A DNA stretch of 6,015 bases, taken from the NCBI GenBank assembly GCA_029979405.1, contig JAPOHM010000092.1:1-6015 (forward strand), given 5' to 3'. The number at the start of each line of letters is the position of its first letter. The stretch's first letter is position 1. The notes below the pieces were generated by a model, which saw only the letters and a program-made list of their open reading frames with translations, was not told where the DNA came from and searched no databases. Positions 4,904 through 6,015 of the stretch are shown piece by piece. The stretch comes from Methanobacteriota archaeon (lineage in GTDB: Archaea; Thermoplasmatota; Poseidoniia; Poseidoniales; Poseidoniaceae). A program made the position numbers and the translations under genes.

Positions 4904-6015
4904 CTAATCGGCATTCGATTTTTCAAGGGTTTTAATTGGATAGTCATTTGAAATGACATCTAATTCTTTACGCCTGGACTCTGAAATCATCATTAACTCA
5001 GCTACCTTAGTAGCAGAGAAATCTTTGACTTCGACGTCTCCAGAGTTTACGATTGCAAGTGTTACGACATAACGTAATTCATCTGGTGTCAATCTCAATT
5101 CGTTATCACCAAGACTGACTAAGTTGTTTCTGTACAATTCTAGAGCCTTTTCTCGATACTCAGCCGTTTGACTGAAATCTACTTCGATGATAAATTCAAA
5201 TTTATCTCTAGCAATACCACCGTGTTCATCAACATATTCTACATCTAGCCGATATTCACCGGGAATTAATTCCGATAGCAAAACCTTGTCATTAGGGAAA
5301 CTTACTCCAATTTTGCTATCGCCGAGGATATTGCATCCTCCTTGAGTTTTAGGAATTCCAAAATCAAGATTTTTTGTGACCAACCTATTGATTGTTTGAG
5401 CGCCTTCTCCCCAAATAATTTCTTTTCCTCTTGTCAATGTGGCCTTACAAGAATTGAGATTAGGCGAGGCCCAATCTGGGTCAGTATAAGTTACTTCGAA
5501 ATCAAATGCCTCTCCATAGTTTATTTTCCCATCATGAAGATTCTCTGAAATACTTAGGTTCGATTTTGGATCCTGATAGGGCAGAGTGAATGAATTCGTT
5601 GTGACATATGATGTTGACATACCATTCATCGCTTTAATTCTGAACGTTGAATTAGGGCTTCCCGGCAATGTTCCAAAATCTAGTTCTAACGATTTGTTAC
5701 TCGTTGGAAGGCCTATGGGGAACCATAAGTCATAACCAAATGAATACTCTAATTGATACAAAACATCTGCCATTCCTTCTTGTTGCGTAGTATCCCAACT
5801 GATTTTTATTTCTTCACCTCTAGATTCAATAACCGATGGTATCGAGTTAATCGTAACTTCTGGTTTTTTGGAGTCATCATAGAATGCATCCAATAAGGTC
5901 TCATTTCCATTTTCATCAATGTAAACCAAATGTACTTCACTTGCTGGTTCTTTCTCTTGTAAAATCACAATTGTGTTAAAATCGCCGCCAATCCCTTCGT
6001 GCGCGACGCCTGGCG
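4904..6015 (-). CDS. Large secreted protein with tandem Ig/FN3-like domains, N-terminus outside the window
   Basis: The stop is TAG 4904-4906. The frame is open through the right edge, giving 369 visible residues. The GTG at 5966-5968 is internal: the 15 residues before it (PGVAHEGIGGDFNTI) read on in frame, so no start is visible. Visible residues about 50-149 look like an FN3/Ig-type sandwich: ISWDT, YQLEYSFGYDLWFPIG, LELDFGTLPGS, FRIKAMNG, then a closing FTLPYQDP. This resembles bacterial surface domains with a W..D..G..Y.v.YS.D.G..W pattern. Residues about 150-280 form a second beta domain (NYGEAFDFEVTYTDPDW, LIPGEYRLDVEYVDEHGG) with C189 and C227 able to pair. Residues about 281-369 are charged and mainly helical, with no membrane anchor or sorting motif. 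The protein is probably extracellular and either released or anchored by its unseen N-terminus. Any enzymatic domain would be upstream. The domain reading is by pattern, not alignment. Confidence 0.72.
   Translation of the reverse strand, partial: PGVAHEGIGGDFNTIVILQEKEPASEVHLVYIDENGNETLLDAFYDDSKKPEVTINSIPSVIESRGEEIKISWDTTQQEGMADVLYQLEYSFGYDLWFPIGLPTSNKSLELDFGTLPGSPNSTFRIKAMNGMSTSYVTTNSFTLPYQDPKSNLSISENLHDGKINYGEAFDFEVTYTDPDWASPNLNSCKATLTRGKEIIWGEGAQTINRLVTKNLDFGIPKTQGGCNILGDSKIGVSFPNDKVLLSELIPGEYRLDVEYVDEHGGIARDKFEFIIEVDFSQTAEYREKALELYRNNLVSLGDNELRLTPDELRYVVTLAIVNSGDVEVKDFSATKVAELMMISESRRKELDVISNDYPIKTLEKSNAD

Noticed and set aside
5966..5968. GTG as the start of the Ig-like protein.
   Set aside because: The frame is open to the right edge, there is no signal peptide after the GTG, and the residues before it look like a continuing beta domain.
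1..6015. tRNA, rRNA, CRISPR array, insertion sequence or attachment site.
   Set aside because: I saw no cloverleaf-like sequence, no regularly spaced direct repeats, no terminal inverted repeats and no transposase or integrase motifs. The only tandem repeats are protein-coding ones in the lipoprotein.

Overview
The window most resembles a planktonic marine archaeon, probably Poseidoniales (Marine Group II Euryarchaeota). This is inferred from style, not from a marker gene. The signs are A+T-rich spacers, almost no Shine-Dalgarno sequences before the starts, a lipoprotein signal ending in the LSAIAGCLGG pattern common in that group, small membrane/zinc-finger proteins, and large secreted beta-sandwich proteins. 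There is no rRNA, tRNA, CRISPR array, transposase or integrase.

Layout. (1) Positions 2-391, minus: the N-terminal 130 codons of a treble-clef/zinc-ribbon (DUF4379-like) repeat protein that runs off the left edge. (2) Positions 497-2388, minus: a likely three-gene transcription unit, read right to left. It encodes a signal-peptide protein with one membrane helix and a cytoplasmic C2H2 zinc finger, then an aldo-keto reductase with an intact catalytic tetrad, then a small metal-binding cupin 10 nt behind it. (3) Positions 2524-4365, plus: a 613-residue lipoprotein made of a coiled-coil stalk, a domain I do not recognise, two pentapeptide-repeat blocks each followed by a similar cysteine loop, and three MopE-like Asp/Cys metal-binding repeats at the C terminus. 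(4) Positions 4436-4852, minus: a small multi-helix membrane protein whose reading frame is interrupted by one in-frame TAA. The frame after the stop encodes what looks like its missing fourth helix. (5) Positions 4904-6015, minus: the C-terminal 369 residues of a large secreted protein with two Ig/FN3-like domains; its start lies beyond the right edge.

The left half is metabolic or regulatory: the reductase-cupin pair suggests small-molecule carbonyl chemistry or stress handling with an unknown substrate. The right half is cell-surface biology: a lipoprotein anchored outside the membrane and a secreted adhesive-type protein. The reductase-cupin unit and the lipoprotein gene are divergent and share the spacer near 2407-2523. 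The lipoprotein gene and the interrupted membrane gene converge across about 70 bases that hold a hairpin plus T-run terminator candidate.

The points most worth a second look are the interrupted membrane gene, the mosaic lipoprotein, and the DUF4379-like protein at the left edge. I see no strong evidence for an undescribed defence or mobile system inside this window.
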